A stretch of DNA of 64,000 bases from Bin125 sp026705025 (lineage in GTDB: Bacteria; Chloroflexota; Dehalococcoidia; Bin125). Under the pieces are notes generated by a model that worked only from the letters and a program-made list of their open reading frames with translations, searched no databases and had not been told where the DNA came from. The position numbers and the translations under genes are program-made. The stretch's first letter is position 1; each line of letters opens with the position of its first letter. Shown piece after piece: positions 32,988-41,795 of the stretch. The stretch spans positions 1 through 64,000 of the forward strand of contig JAPPBN010000034.1 in the NCBI GenBank assembly GCA_026705025.1, read 5' to 3'.

Positions 32988-34365
32988 CACGCCGAATCGC
33001 CTCGATCTCGGAGGCTGCCTTGGGCAGCGCGTCACTCATGACCTCGCAGCCGTCCGCAGTGATCAACACATCGTCCTCAATCCGTATGCCGCCGAAGTCC
33101 AGCAACCTGTCGACAACCTCCCAATCGACCATCTCCGCGTAGTGCTCACGCCGGTCAGGATCATTCAGCAGCGCCGGGACGAAGTACACGCCCGGCTCGA
33201 TCGTCACGACATAACCCGGCGCCAGCGGCAGGTCCGTTCTGAGATAGGCGAGTCCGAATCGGTCCTCGGGCACACGCCCTTCGAGATAGCCGGCGCAGTC
33301 ATGGGTCGAAAGACCCAGCATGTGTCCGAGCCCGTGCGGGAAGAACAACGCGTGCGCGTCTGACGCGACGAGATCTTCGACCGATCCACGAAGGATCCTC
33401 GCATCGACCAACCCCTGCGCAATCGTCGCCGATGCCTTCATGTGCAAGGACTTGTACTCCACGCCGGGACCGGCGCCCGCAATCGCCTCCTGCTGGGCGG
33501 CCAGTACCACGTTGTACAGATCACGTTGAATTCCGGAGAACGCTGCCGAAACCGGGAACGTGCGCGTCACATCCGAGGCATAGCCCTCAATCTCCGCCCC
33601 GGCATCAATCAGCACCAACTCCCCATCCCACATCACCCGCTCGCCCGGCGTTCCGTGCAGGATCGCGGAGTTCGGCCCGGAACCGACGATCGAGCCATAC
33701 GCGGTCCGCGCCCCGCCCTGGCGGAAGAACTCCGCCTCCATCTCGATCTGCAGCGCCCGTTCGGTCAACCCATCTCTGGCCAGCCGTTGCGCCGCGAGGT
33801 GGCCGGCTACGGCCGCGTCGACCGCGCGGGTCATCCGGTCCAGCTCAACAGAATCCTTGGCTCGCCGCAACCCAGCCAGCGCTCTGCCCAAGCGGTCTGT
33901 TGCGTCCTCGTCGACGATCGCCTCGAGCGTCGACCACGACTCAGCGCCGTATTCAGTCGCGCGCGACTCAATGTCCCGCGAGCCCAGCAGGGCCATCCCC
34001 CGACCTCGCCGCGCCTCCAACCAGCCGGACAACTCGGCTCGATCCACGGAATGCGTCACGCCAGTCTCAGCAGCCAGTGCTTCGGCTGATGGAGGCGCTG
34101 ACATCCAGACCAGGTCCTCGACCGTGAGCGACGGCGCGAACAGCGTCCAGCCCGCATCGGGCTCCCATGCGAGCGCCGCGCCCGGTTCGGCCACGCCGGT
34201 CAGATACTGGAACTCCGGATGCGCATGGAACTCATGAAACTGATCGGTCCCGTCAATCGGAATCGGCAGACTGGCCGGAATCAATACCGGACCGTCGAAG
34301 TCAACACCGGACCACTCCGATTCAACTCGACGCCGCCTCTCTCGCAGGACGTCCGCATCGCTCAC
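32962..34365 (-). CDS. pepP: Xaa-Pro aminopeptidase (M24B)
   Basis: A 467-residue pita-bread metallopeptidase that removes N-terminal residues preceding proline. The dinuclear metal ligands are Asp254, Asp265, His348, Glu390 and Glu430, in LIDAGAE, YASDVTRTFP, FPHGLGHMLGL, TIEPGVY and GIRIEDDV, with spacing nearly identical to E. coli PepP. The N-terminal creatinase-like domain spans about 1-165. The start overlaps the stop of the biotin carboxylase gene by ATGA. Together with the adjacent DPP-IV-like enzyme it forms a proline-peptide degradation unit. Confidence 0.94.
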   Translation of the reverse strand: MSDADVLRERRRRVESEWSGVDFDGPVLIPASLPIPIDGTDQFHEFHAHPEFQYLTGVAEPGAALAWEPDAGWTLFAPSLTVEDLVWMSAPPSAEALAAETGVTHSVDRAELSGWLEARRGRGMALLGSRDIESRATEYGAESWSTLEAIVDEDATDRLGRALAGLRRAKDSVELDRMTRAVDAAVAGHLAAQRLARDGLTERALQIEMEAEFFRQGGARTAYGSIVGSGPNSAILHGTPGERVMWDGELVLIDAGAEIEGYASDVTRTFPVSAAFSGIQRDLYNVVLAAQQEAIAGAGPGVEYKSLHMKASATIAQGLVDARILRGSVEDLVASDAHALFFPHGLGHMLGLSTHDCAGYLEGRVPEDRFGLAYLRTDLPLAPGYVVTIEPGVYFVPALLNDPDRREHYAEMVDWEVVDRLLDFGGIRIEDDVLITADGCEVMSDALPKAASEIEAIRRDALGASGG

Positions 34366-36263
34366 GAAGTCGCTCCCAATTCAATCAGCACCGCGTCCTC
34401 GTCGACCGAGGCTCCGGCGCTGGTGTGCACCATCTTCACGACGCCCGCGTTCGGGGCGCTCAACAGGTGCTCAATCTTCATCGCTTCCATGACCGCCAGG
34501 GTTTGACCCGCCTCGACTTCATCGCCGACTGCCACCAGCACCTCGATCATCGTCCCGGGCATCGGCGCGCGGACCACGTTCGCCCCTGCCGTGCGGCTGC
34601 GACCTGCTCCCGTTCGCCGCCGGCGTTCTCGCAGGAAGACCCACCGCTGATCGTTGTGTCTCACGACCACACCGCGAGGCGAAACGTCCGCCGTCCAGTC
34701 CCGGCCCAGGTCAACGGGACCGTGTTCGGCGCCGTCGACAACGGCCGACCATCCGTCGGTAGTCCGCGACACGCGAACCTCGTGGGTCCGGCCATGCAAC
34801 AGGTACTTGCGTGCCAGTTCGCCCGACGAGCGCCAAGCCCCGGCCTGCGCCTCGGCCACCGCGGCCGCAGCGAGCGCAGCCACCGGCGGTTCCCGCTGCT
34901 GCAACTCAACGCGATCCAGCCAGCCAATGTCGACCGAACCGGCACGGAAATCCTCCGACTCGAGAATCGAGGCCAGCTGACCCAGATTGGTCGTCACACC
35001 TTCAATTGCCCAGGCGTCCAGAGCCTCGGTCGCTCGATCCAGCGCCTCGCCACGAGTCTCGGCATGAACGATCGTCTTGGCCAACATCGGGTCGTAATGA
35101 GCGGTGACCAGATCGCCGGTCGCGGGACCGACATCGTGCCGCGCTCGGCCATCCAGCGCCTCGAACCAGCGCAGCCGGCCGGTTGACGGCACGTAGCCCC
35201 GCGACGGATCTTCTGCATAGATTCTCGTCTCAATCGCGTGCCCATTGAATGTGACCTCGTCTGCCGTCACGGGCAATGGATCCCCACTTGCAACGCGAAG
35301 CTGCAGTTCGACCAGGTCCAGTCCGGTCAGCATTTCAGTGACTGGATGCTCGACCTGCAAGCGGGTGTTGACCTCAAGGAACATGAACGCCCCATCCGGC
35401 ATCAACATGAACTCAACCGTGCCCGCCCCGACATATCCTGCCGCTCGACAAACATCGAGCGCCGCACGCCCTAACTCCTCGCGCAAGGCATCGCTAACGG
35501 CCGGCGAGGGTGACTCTTCAATCACTTTCTGCCGGCGGCGTTGGACCGAACAGTCGCGTTCGCCCACGTGGAGGCCGCTGCCGTGCTGATCGAAGAGCAC
35601 CTGGACCTCGACGTGCCTGCCTTCCGACATCGCACGCTCGACCAACAGTCGCCCGTCGCCAAACGCTGCCTGCGCTTCACGACGGGCGCCCGCCACTGCG
35701 GCTTCGATGCCATCGGGCGCGTCGTCCTCCGACCGCAACAACCGCATCCCGCGACCACCGCCGCCAGCAGCAGCCTTGATCATCACCGGCAGACCCATCG
35801 CCTCAATCGCCGAGGCCAGCGCCGCGTCGCCTGCATCCTCTTCCACGCCCTCGGCCACTGGAACCCCTGAGGCGATCGCCAGCCGACGCGCCGCCACCTT
35901 GTCGCCCAACGCCTCAATCGCCGACGCCGGAGGGCCGATCCAGGTCAGGCCCGCATCGGCAACTGCCCGAGCGAAGTCAGCTCGCTCGGAGAGAAATCCA
36001 TAGCCGGGATGCACCGAGTCGGCACCGGAGGACCGGGCAGCCTCAATCAGCGCGGGAATGTTCAGGTAGCTATCCGCTGCCGGAGCGGGACCGATTCGCA
36101 CTGCCCGATCAGCGTTTGCCACATGCGGCGCTGACCGGTCGGCGTCGGAGTAGACGGCGACGGTGCCCACGCCCAGACGTCGGCAGGTGCGCATGATGCG
36201 CGAGGCGATCTCGCCCCGATTGGCAACGAGGACACACCGGGGAAGCCCGTCTGCGCCAGACAT
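34362..36263 (-). CDS. Acyl-CoA carboxylase alpha subunit (biotin carboxylase + BCCP)
   Basis: A 633-residue ATP-dependent biotin carboxylase of the acetyl/propionyl/methylcrotonyl-CoA carboxylase type. The N-terminal domain begins VLVANRGEIASRIMRTCRRLG, the ATP-grasp core has KAAAGGGGRGM, and EVNTRLQVEHPVTEMLTGLDLVE is the catalytic segment. The C-terminal biotinyl domain carries Lys596 in EAMKIE. No carboxyltransferase (beta) subunit is in the window, so the acyl-CoA substrate is undetermined. It begins the long minus-strand run and overlaps pepP by ATGA. Confidence 0.92.
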   Translation of the reverse strand: MSGADGLPRCVLVANRGEIASRIMRTCRRLGVGTVAVYSDADRSAPHVANADRAVRIGPAPAADSYLNIPALIEAARSSGADSVHPGYGFLSERADFARAVADAGLTWIGPPASAIEALGDKVAARRLAIASGVPVAEGVEEDAGDAALASAIEAMGLPVMIKAAAGGGGRGMRLLRSEDDAPDGIEAAVAGARREAQAAFGDGRLLVERAMSEGRHVEVQVLFDQHGSGLHVGERDCSVQRRRQKVIEESPSPAVSDALREELGRAALDVCRAAGYVGAGTVEFMLMPDGAFMFLEVNTRLQVEHPVTEMLTGLDLVELQLRVASGDPLPVTADEVTFNGHAIETRIYAEDPSRGYVPSTGRLRWFEALDGRARHDVGPATGDLVTAHYDPMLAKTIVHAETRGEALDRATEALDAWAIEGVTTNLGQLASILESEDFRAGSVDIGWLDRVELQQREPPVAALAAAAVAEAQAGAWRSSGELARKYLLHGRTHEVRVSRTTDGWSAVVDGAEHGPVDLGRDWTADVSPRGVVVRHNDQRWVFLRERRRRTGAGRSRTAGANVVRAPMPGTMIEVLVAVGDEVEAGQTLAVMEAMKIEHLLSAPNAGVVKMVHTSAGASVDEDAVLIELGATS

Positions 36264-36299
36264 GCCCTGAGTCTATCCCTCACCCGGTCTGCCGCTGGA

Positions 36300-36311
36300 T
36301 ATTCTGAGGAC
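36300..36311 (+). promoter_or_regulatory. Candidate -10 of a leaderless promoter
   Basis: TATTCT followed by six bases (GAGGAC) and the ATG of the IMP cyclohydrolase gene. GAGGA could alternatively be a ribosome site placed too close to the ATG. Confidence 0.3.
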
Positions 36312-37058
36312 ATGACCAGCCAGATCGAGGAACTCCGCGTCTTTGCCGAACAGAACTTCGGCCGGCACCTGCTGGCGAACAGCTATCCCGGCCGCGGCAT
36401 CGTCGTCGGGAGGCTGGAGACCGACGAGGATACGGACGTCTGGGTCCAGACCTACTGGCTCATGGGTCGCAGCGAGAACAGCCGAAACCGCCGTTTCGTC
36501 GTCGGAGGAGCCGCCGACAAGGAACTCCGTACCGAAGCGCGAGATCCAGCCCTGGTCACGGATCCCACCAACATCATCTACGAAGCAATGTTGGAGCTAC
36601 CAGACATCTATCTCGTCTCCAACGGCGATCACACCCGCACCATCCAGGAGACGATCGAGCATTCAGCCCGCTTCGAGGACGCGCTCGCCGTCCGCGAACG
36701 GGAAGACGACGCTCCCAACTACACCCCACGCATCGCATCCATGCTGGATCTGCGCGGCCAGGGCGAACTCTACTTCGCCATCCTCAGAGCAAACGCCGCG
36801 GACCACGATGAGACAGATCGGATCGTGTGGCGACTTCCGTTCCCGCCGCGAGGCCTCGGCTACGGCATCACCACCTATCGCCACGACGGCAATCCGCTGC
36901 CCCCCTTCGCCGGAGACCCGCTCTGGCTACCGCTCCCCGGCACACCCGAAGAACTCGCCGACACCTACTGGAACGCCCTCGACCAGGACAACAGAATCGC
37001 GCTCGCCGTCAAAACAATCGACGCCGACGGCTCCCGCATCATCCTGCGTCAGCACTAA
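36312..37058 (+). CDS. IMP cyclohydrolase, PurO-like (PF07826 type)
   Basis: 248 residues resembling the stand-alone IMP cyclohydrolase family, which closes the ring of FAICAR to give IMP. Family features are NSYPGRGIVVGR near residue 24, TYWLMGRSENSRNRRFV (47-63), a central DPTNIIYEAM and the ending DADGSRIILRQH. Together with the transformylase-only protein at 6883-8052 it would complete the last two purine steps that PurH normally performs in one chain. It diverges from the biotin carboxylase gene, and its stop interlocks with that of the PIN toxin gene (37055-37058). Confidence 0.87.
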   Translation: MTSQIEELRVFAEQNFGRHLLANSYPGRGIVVGRLETDEDTDVWVQTYWLMGRSENSRNRRFVVGGAADKELRTEARDPALVTDPTNIIYEAMLELPDIYLVSNGDHTRTIQETIEHSARFEDALAVREREDDAPNYTPRIASMLDLRGQGELYFAILRANAADHDETDRIVWRLPFPPRGLGYGITTYRHDGNPLPPFAGDPLWLPLPGTPEELADTYWNALDQDNRIALAVKTIDADGSRIILRQH

Positions 37059-37495
37059 CTTCGCGCTGTTGGCGCCTGCATCAACACATTGATCCCGGCC
37101 AGTGAGAACTCTCTGTCCGCAGTCAACGCGTCCACAATCCCACGTTCGCGCATCACGAGGATCGAAATGCAATCGTGAAGGCTGAGCCTGCTGTAGCGAA
37201 ACTCTCCGCCGAAGGCTGAGATCGCATCATCAACCAGGGCGGAAGTCAGTGCGACGACTTCGATCCTGTCATTCGACCTGAGCTGTTGCGCCAGCCTCGC
37301 GGCGCTGCGCCGTCGCTCATGGCTGAGCCGCGAACAGTGGGCGAGAAACTCACCAATGATTCCGTCGGTCGTAAGGAGACTTCGGGTTTCGTACAGATCA
37401 GCAAACTCCGCTGCTGACTCATTCCATTGGTCGAGTGGATCAAAGGAAGCAATGAGATAAACGGAGTCGACGAAGACTGGAAGCTCGGGATTCAT
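37055..37495 (-). CDS. PIN-domain toxin (VapC-like)
   Basis: A 146-residue putative Mg-dependent RNase. The acidic active-site residues are Asp10 (VFVDSVYLIA), Glu49 (DGIIGEFL), Asp108 (LSLHDCISI) and Asp127 (LTADREF), the quartet expected of PIN nucleases. It is preceded by a small gene whose stop overlaps its start by ATGA (37492-37495), the usual antitoxin-toxin order. It probably cleaves an RNA when not bound by its partner. The sequence resembles the PIN group with an H-D-C/A third motif rather than classical VapC. Confidence 0.82.
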   Translation of the reverse strand: MNPELPVFVDSVYLIASFDPLDQWNESAAEFADLYETRSLLTTDGIIGEFLAHCSRLSHERRRSAARLAQQLRSNDRIEVVALTSALVDDAISAFGGEFRYSRLSLHDCISILVMRERGIVDALTADREFSLAGINVLMQAPTARS

Positions 37496-37719
37496 TCCTC
37501 GGGAGAAGGTGGAGGCCGAGAAGGTTCACGGGCAGCCACCTCATCCAGGTACGCCACCATTTTGGCGCGCTCCACTTTGCGTATATCTTCTGGGATCAGC
37601 GCAGACAGCCTGCGCCCCAATTCGTTGATGTACCGGAGCGGCTGTGATTGCAGAGGCTCCAGCTCATCGAAGATGGCTTGAGCTTCTGGATCGAGTGGTA
37701 ACTCGGTTCGATTCGTCAT
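37492..37719 (-). CDS. Putative antitoxin of PIN pair
   Basis: 75 residues, mostly helical, with an acidic, Pro-rich C-terminal end (EPSRPPPSPEE). Position, size and ATGA coupling to the PIN gene make it the likely antitoxin. No standard DNA-binding fold such as AbrB, RHH or Phd is obvious, so the family is unassigned. It presumably neutralises the PIN protein through its C-terminal tail. Confidence 0.7.
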   Translation of the reverse strand: MTNRTELPLDPEAQAIFDELEPLQSQPLRYINELGRRLSALIPEDIRKVERAKMVAYLDEVAAREPSRPPPSPEE

Positions 37720-37752
37720 GGCAGGGTCCCTGGGCTCAGCATATCGCGCTGC

Positions 37753-40152
37753 TTAGTCGTCCGACGAACTCAGCCCGCTACGTGCGATCAGAACCGGCGC
37801 CGTCGGGACATCCGAAGTGATCTCCAGCGCGTACAACTCCGCGATCTGCTCGTCGTCGTAACCCAGCTCCGACAGTACCTCGTGGTTGTGCTCGGCAAAC
37901 CGGGGTGCAGCGCGTCGGATCGACGGCTTGGTCCGGCTGAATCGCCAGGGCCAGCTGGGGTATGGATAGACACCAACGACCGAATGCTCGACCCATTGGT
38001 AAAACCCGCTGGCATGGATGTGCGGGTCGTGCAGCACCTGCCAGTTCGCCAGGATCGGCGCCGCCGAGACGCCGCCGCGCTGCAAATCCCACGCACCTTC
38101 GTACTGCTCGCGTTCGCTCGTCCAGGCTTCGATCGCGGCGTCGAGCTCGTCATGACGAGCGGTCCGTCCCTCCAGCGTCGACAACTCAGAATCAGCCAGC
38201 AGATCACTACGCCCGATCACCTCGCAAAGCGCAACCCAGTCGTCGTCGTTCTGCACCGACACGGCGATCCAGCAGTCCTCGCCCGCTGAGCGGTACGCGC
38301 CCTGCGGGGCAAAGCGCCGATCGCGATTGCCGTTCGGCCGGCGGATCTCACGGGCCGTCTGGTACTCCATCAACGCCTCGAAGAAGTAGGCGGCTCCCGC
38401 CTCGTTCAGCGCGACATCGATGTACTGGCCCTCGCCCGTCGAATCGCGATGTTCCAGCGCGGCCAGGATCGCTACGGTCGCATGGTTGCCGGAGACCGGA
38501 TCGGCATAGAACAGCGGCGTACGGCGTACCTGGTCGGCGTGGTAGCCGGTCACCGATGCCAACCCCGACGACGCCTCGATGTTCGATCCGTACGCTGACC
38601 AGTCTCGCCAGGGACCCGTCGCGCCGAAGCCGGACATCGAGACGTAGATCAGTTCCGGGTTCTCCCGGCGCGCCGTTTCGTAGTCGAGCCCGAGATTGGG
38701 CATCACGCGAGCCGAGTTGTTCTCGACGAACACGTCCGCCTCGCGCATCAACTCGAGGAAGATCTGCTTGCCCTCCTCGGCCGCGAGGTCAACAACCAGA
38801 TCACGCTTGTTGCGATTGAGCAGGTTGAAGTACATCGCGCGGTCGTAGGGATACTTCTGTGGATCCTGTGTGGGACCGGGCATGAACAGCGCCCGCGTCG
38901 CCGGACGCGCCGCCCACTCCAGCTTGATCACGTCCGCGCCCAGGTCGCCCAGGTGGCGACCGACGATCGGACCCGCCCAGTTGCCGGTGAGTTCGACCAC
39001 TCTCAGTCCCGCAAGCGGCAAATCGGTCGTCGCCATTGCGGGCGGCGGGGTCGGAGCCGGTGTCGACGCGAACTCCTCAGTCAGCGCCGCCGTGTGCTGC
39101 CCGAGCCTCGGCGCTTCGCCTCGCCGCTCCGCCGGCGTCGACGACATCAGGTATGCCGGACCGGGAAATCGCAGATCATCCCACTCGGCGTCGTCGCCGT
39201 ACTCCCACCAGCCGCGAGTCGCCATCTGGATATTGTTCGACAACCCCCGCGCGTCGAGCACCGGCGTACAGGCGATCCGAAGTTCCTGTGCCTTCGTCGC
39301 GACCTCCTCGGCGTCGTAGTCCTGCGCCCACGACTCGACATCTTCATACAGCTGACCCAACTGCTTGCGCCAGTCGTCGATGTCATTGATCTCAACCGTT
39401 TCCATCCGCTCCGGCTGGTCGATTAGCAGGAACACATTGGGATTCGGCACCGCACGCATGAACAGCGCCCAGCCATCCCGAGTCTTGGTGAAATCGTGCG
39501 GCACACGGTTCATCGTCGAACCGCTTGCGATCCAGGACGAGATCAACCACGCATGCGCCGAGAGGTTCGACTCCAGCGCCGACACGTCAATCGTCTGCCC
39601 ATGACCCGATCGCCGCCGTTCCCGCACCGCGGTCAACGCGCCAATCGCCGCGTGAACCCCGGCGTGCAACTCCGACTGTCCGCCCGGGATCATCAACGGC
39701 GCACCGTCGGGATCGCCCGTGAAGAACATGTAACCGCCCATCGCCCAGGTCGCGATCTCCGATCCGCGCCAACCGGCGTATGGTCCCTCGGACCCCCAGG
39801 GCGAGAGCTCAATCCGTATCAGCCGCTCCGGCAACACACTCGGCAGCGCCGACCGCCACCGCGAGCCCTCATCGAGGATCAGCACGTCAGCGGCACGAGT
39901 CAAACCCGAGAGCAATCGTTTGGCCGATTCCGCATCGTCCGGAACGGCAGATTCCTTGCCGCCGCTCATATGCGCCCAGGGACCGCCCCAGGCCCGGTCC
40001 TTCGCGCCCCACGAACGCAGGAACGATCCCTCCGGCGGTTCCACGACCACGACCCGCGCGCCGAGGTCGGCGAGCAGCTTGGAGCAGTACGCCCCGCCCA
40101 AGCCCGAGCTCAGGTCGACGACCAGAAGTCCTTCCAGCGCGCGATTGCTCAT
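37753..40152 (-). CDS. Double-domain CaiB/BaiF CoA-transferase (tandem fusion)
   Basis: 799 residues with two full family III modules (about 1-360 and 378-799) joined by a Pro-rich linker (362-377). The N-terminal module has Glu161 (SELHAG) where the catalytic Asp should be. The C-terminal module has Asp551 (YADPVSG). Its two halves resemble, in the same order, the separate overlapping genes 25960-27171 and 24633-25967, so it is the fused form of that pair. ATG 40152 is chosen since AGAGGA lies eight bases upstream; the open frame continues further without family similarity. Confidence 0.9.
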   Translation of the reverse strand: MSNRALEGLLVVDLSSGLGGAYCSKLLADLGARVVVVEPPEGSFLRSWGAKDRAWGGPWAHMSGGKESAVPDDAESAKRLLSGLTRAADVLILDEGSRWRSALPSVLPERLIRIELSPWGSEGPYAGWRGSEIATWAMGGYMFFTGDPDGAPLMIPGGQSELHAGVHAAIGALTAVRERRRSGHGQTIDVSALESNLSAHAWLISSWIASGSTMNRVPHDFTKTRDGWALFMRAVPNPNVFLLIDQPERMETVEINDIDDWRKQLGQLYEDVESWAQDYDAEEVATKAQELRIACTPVLDARGLSNNIQMATRGWWEYGDDAEWDDLRFPGPAYLMSSTPAERRGEAPRLGQHTAALTEEFASTPAPTPPPAMATTDLPLAGLRVVELTGNWAGPIVGRHLGDLGADVIKLEWAARPATRALFMPGPTQDPQKYPYDRAMYFNLLNRNKRDLVVDLAAEEGKQIFLELMREADVFVENNSARVMPNLGLDYETARRENPELIYVSMSGFGATGPWRDWSAYGSNIEASSGLASVTGYHADQVRRTPLFYADPVSGNHATVAILAALEHRDSTGEGQYIDVALNEAGAAYFFEALMEYQTAREIRRPNGNRDRRFAPQGAYRSAGEDCWIAVSVQNDDDWVALCEVIGRSDLLADSELSTLEGRTARHDELDAAIEAWTSEREQYEGAWDLQRGGVSAAPILANWQVLHDPHIHASGFYQWVEHSVVGVYPYPSWPWRFSRTKPSIRRAAPRFAEHNHEVLSELGYDDEQIAELYALEITSDVPTAPVLIARSGLSSSDD

Positions 40153-40165
40153 CTGAGCGTTCCTC

Positions 40166-40921
40166 TCAAACCAGCGGCCACGGATACGAACGACGCCCCG
40201 TTGGCGGGTCCGGCAATCGCCCTTCCTCCACGACTCGTTCCGCCCGCCGACGCAGGACATCCATTTCGCCCTCGCTCAGCAGTCCCGATAGTCGCGCTGC
40301 CGCTTCGCCTGCGCTCTCGAGACGGGGAATCAACTCCTCGACGTCCGCGATCAATCCGGGTGCGATTGACTCGCCCGCGTAGTCCCAGATCACGGTCCGC
40401 AGCTTCTCCTCCTGGTGGAACGACAGCCCGTTGTCGATGCCCCACAACTGATCGCCGATCCCCTTGAGGATGTGTCCGCCCTTGCGATCGGCATTGTTCG
40501 CAATCCAGTCGAACACGGCGAACTTGCGCATGTCGTCGGCATATTGCTCGCGCAGCTCGAAAAAAGTCCGGCTGTAATCGGTCGGGATGTAGGCCTGCAG
40601 CGATCCGACGCCGTACTCCATCCCCTCCGCCCGCTCAATCGTCGGAGGAATCAGGTTCCAGCTCAGCGCTGCCGACAGCTGATAGGCCGCCACTTCCCGC
40701 CGGTACAGATTGGGCGGGAAGTCCCACAGCGGGTTCTCCCCCTTGCCCGGCTTGTACACCGCGTAGCCGAAGCCCGGCGCGTCATCGTGCTGCAGTTCAA
40801 GCAGAAACACGTAGTTCGACGCATACGGAATCCGAGCCCCGTCCGTCACTGTGGAAGAAGCCAGCCACGCCGTCACCCGCTCGTCCAGCGGATCCCACGA
40901 CTGCTCGGGAAAGCGCTCCAT
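40166..40921 (-). CDS. SCO1664-family protein (kinase-like fold)
   Basis: A 251-residue protein resembling the conserved SCO1664 (TIGR03843) family, best known from actinobacteria. Diagnostic strings are VYKPGKGENPLWDFPPNLYRREVAAYQLS, FDWIANNADRKGGHIL and WGIDNGLSFHQEEKLRTVIWDYAG, which look like the ATP-binding, catalytic-loop and metal-binding segments of a PI3/4-kinase-like fold. The physiological substrate is unknown. ATG 40921 opens the gene, followed upstream by a dispersed palindromic element and the MOSC gene. Confidence 0.85.
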   Translation of the reverse strand: MERFPEQSWDPLDERVTAWLASSTVTDGARIPYASNYVFLLELQHDDAPGFGYAVYKPGKGENPLWDFPPNLYRREVAAYQLSAALSWNLIPPTIERAEGMEYGVGSLQAYIPTDYSRTFFELREQYADDMRKFAVFDWIANNADRKGGHILKGIGDQLWGIDNGLSFHQEEKLRTVIWDYAGESIAPGLIADVEELIPRLESAGEAAARLSGLLSEGEMDVLRRRAERVVEEGRLPDPPTGRRSYPWPLV

Positions 40922-40941
40922 CCCCGAATCTTAGGGCTTCC

Positions 40942-40982
40942 GATCCCCTCTCCCTGAGGGAGAGGGCTAGGGTGAGGGCCCT
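40942..40982. repeat. Dispersed palindromic element (type 2)
   Basis: CCCTCTCCCTGAGGGAGAGGG followed by a second G-rich arm with AGGGTGAGGGCC. Near-identical copies lie at 45286, 46229 and 48543. It fills the whole gap between the MOSC stop and the SCO1664 start. Confidence 0.85.
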
Positions 40983-41760
40983 AGTCCACGACCGTCATCT
41001 CGTCCCCAACCCGCACCTCGCCGCCGACGATCACGTTGGCCTCAACCCCGAAGTCAAGGTGCCCATACTCGGCATTTAGCACCTTCATCAGGTCCATATC
41101 GCGACCCTCGCCCGTCGGCGACGCATTGACCGCATTGCAGCGCTGAATCGGCGCCGTCACTTCGATCTCTACGGTCTCGCCGATCTTGACCCGCTTGCCA
41201 ACCCAGTCGAACTCGCCCCATTGGCCGAGTCCGTCCACCGAGAAATTCAGCCGGAACCGGCGCATGTCGACGTCGACCCCGGCCTTCTCCGACAGATCGG
41301 CCAGCGACGCCAGCCCACCCAGCGAAATCTGCGTCGGACCGCGATCAGTGAATCGCGCCTCACCGTCGCCCAGCAGCCGCAGCGGCTCGCGCTCCGGCCG
41401 CCCGCGCAGCGGATTCTCGGGCAAGCCGAGCACGACATCGGTCATCCACTCGGACAGCTCCATCCGCGAAGCCTGGTCGTCCACCTCTGCCGACCTGGTC
41501 TGTCCCTTGACCGTCACCGACAACACGCGGGCCTCAGGATCCCAGCCCGACTCGATCCAGGCCAGGTAGGGCGTATTGAGCATGGTCACGGAATGACGCT
41601 TTGATACCCAGCCAACCGATCCCGAAGGCTCCGCGTTCCCAAACGCAAAGATGAACGCCCGGTCCCCCACAACCGATTCCCCCGGCCGAAGCTCCAGCGA
41701 AGCCATCGAATGGGTCGTCATCCCCTTGACGGGATACGTGTAACAGGCGGCAATGTTCAC
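40981..41760 (-). CDS. MOSC domain protein
   Basis: 259 residues: an N-terminal MOSC beta-barrel domain (1-95, starting with ACYTYPVKGM) and a C-terminal MOSC domain (about 115-255) with the sulfur/molybdenum-cofactor Cys in APIQRCNAVNASPTG. MOSC proteins mobilise sulfur or bind molybdopterin, as in mARC-type amidoxime reductases and cofactor sulfurases. The start is a GTG at 41760 with CGGAGG six bases upstream; no closer ATG exists, and the longer upstream frame lacks similarity. Confidence 0.88.
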   Translation of the reverse strand: MNIAACYTYPVKGMTTHSMASLELRPGESVVGDRAFIFAFGNAEPSGSVGWVSKRHSVTMLNTPYLAWIESGWDPEARVLSVTVKGQTRSAEVDDQASRMELSEWMTDVVLGLPENPLRGRPEREPLRLLGDGEARFTDRGPTQISLGGLASLADLSEKAGVDVDMRRFRLNFSVDGLGQWGEFDWVGKRVKIGETVEIEVTAPIQRCNAVNASPTGEGRDMDLMKVLNAEYGHLDFGVEANVIVGGEVRVGDEMTVVD

Positions 41761-41795
41761 AATGTGCCTCCGATGTGTAGTAGGCGCTAACGCTC

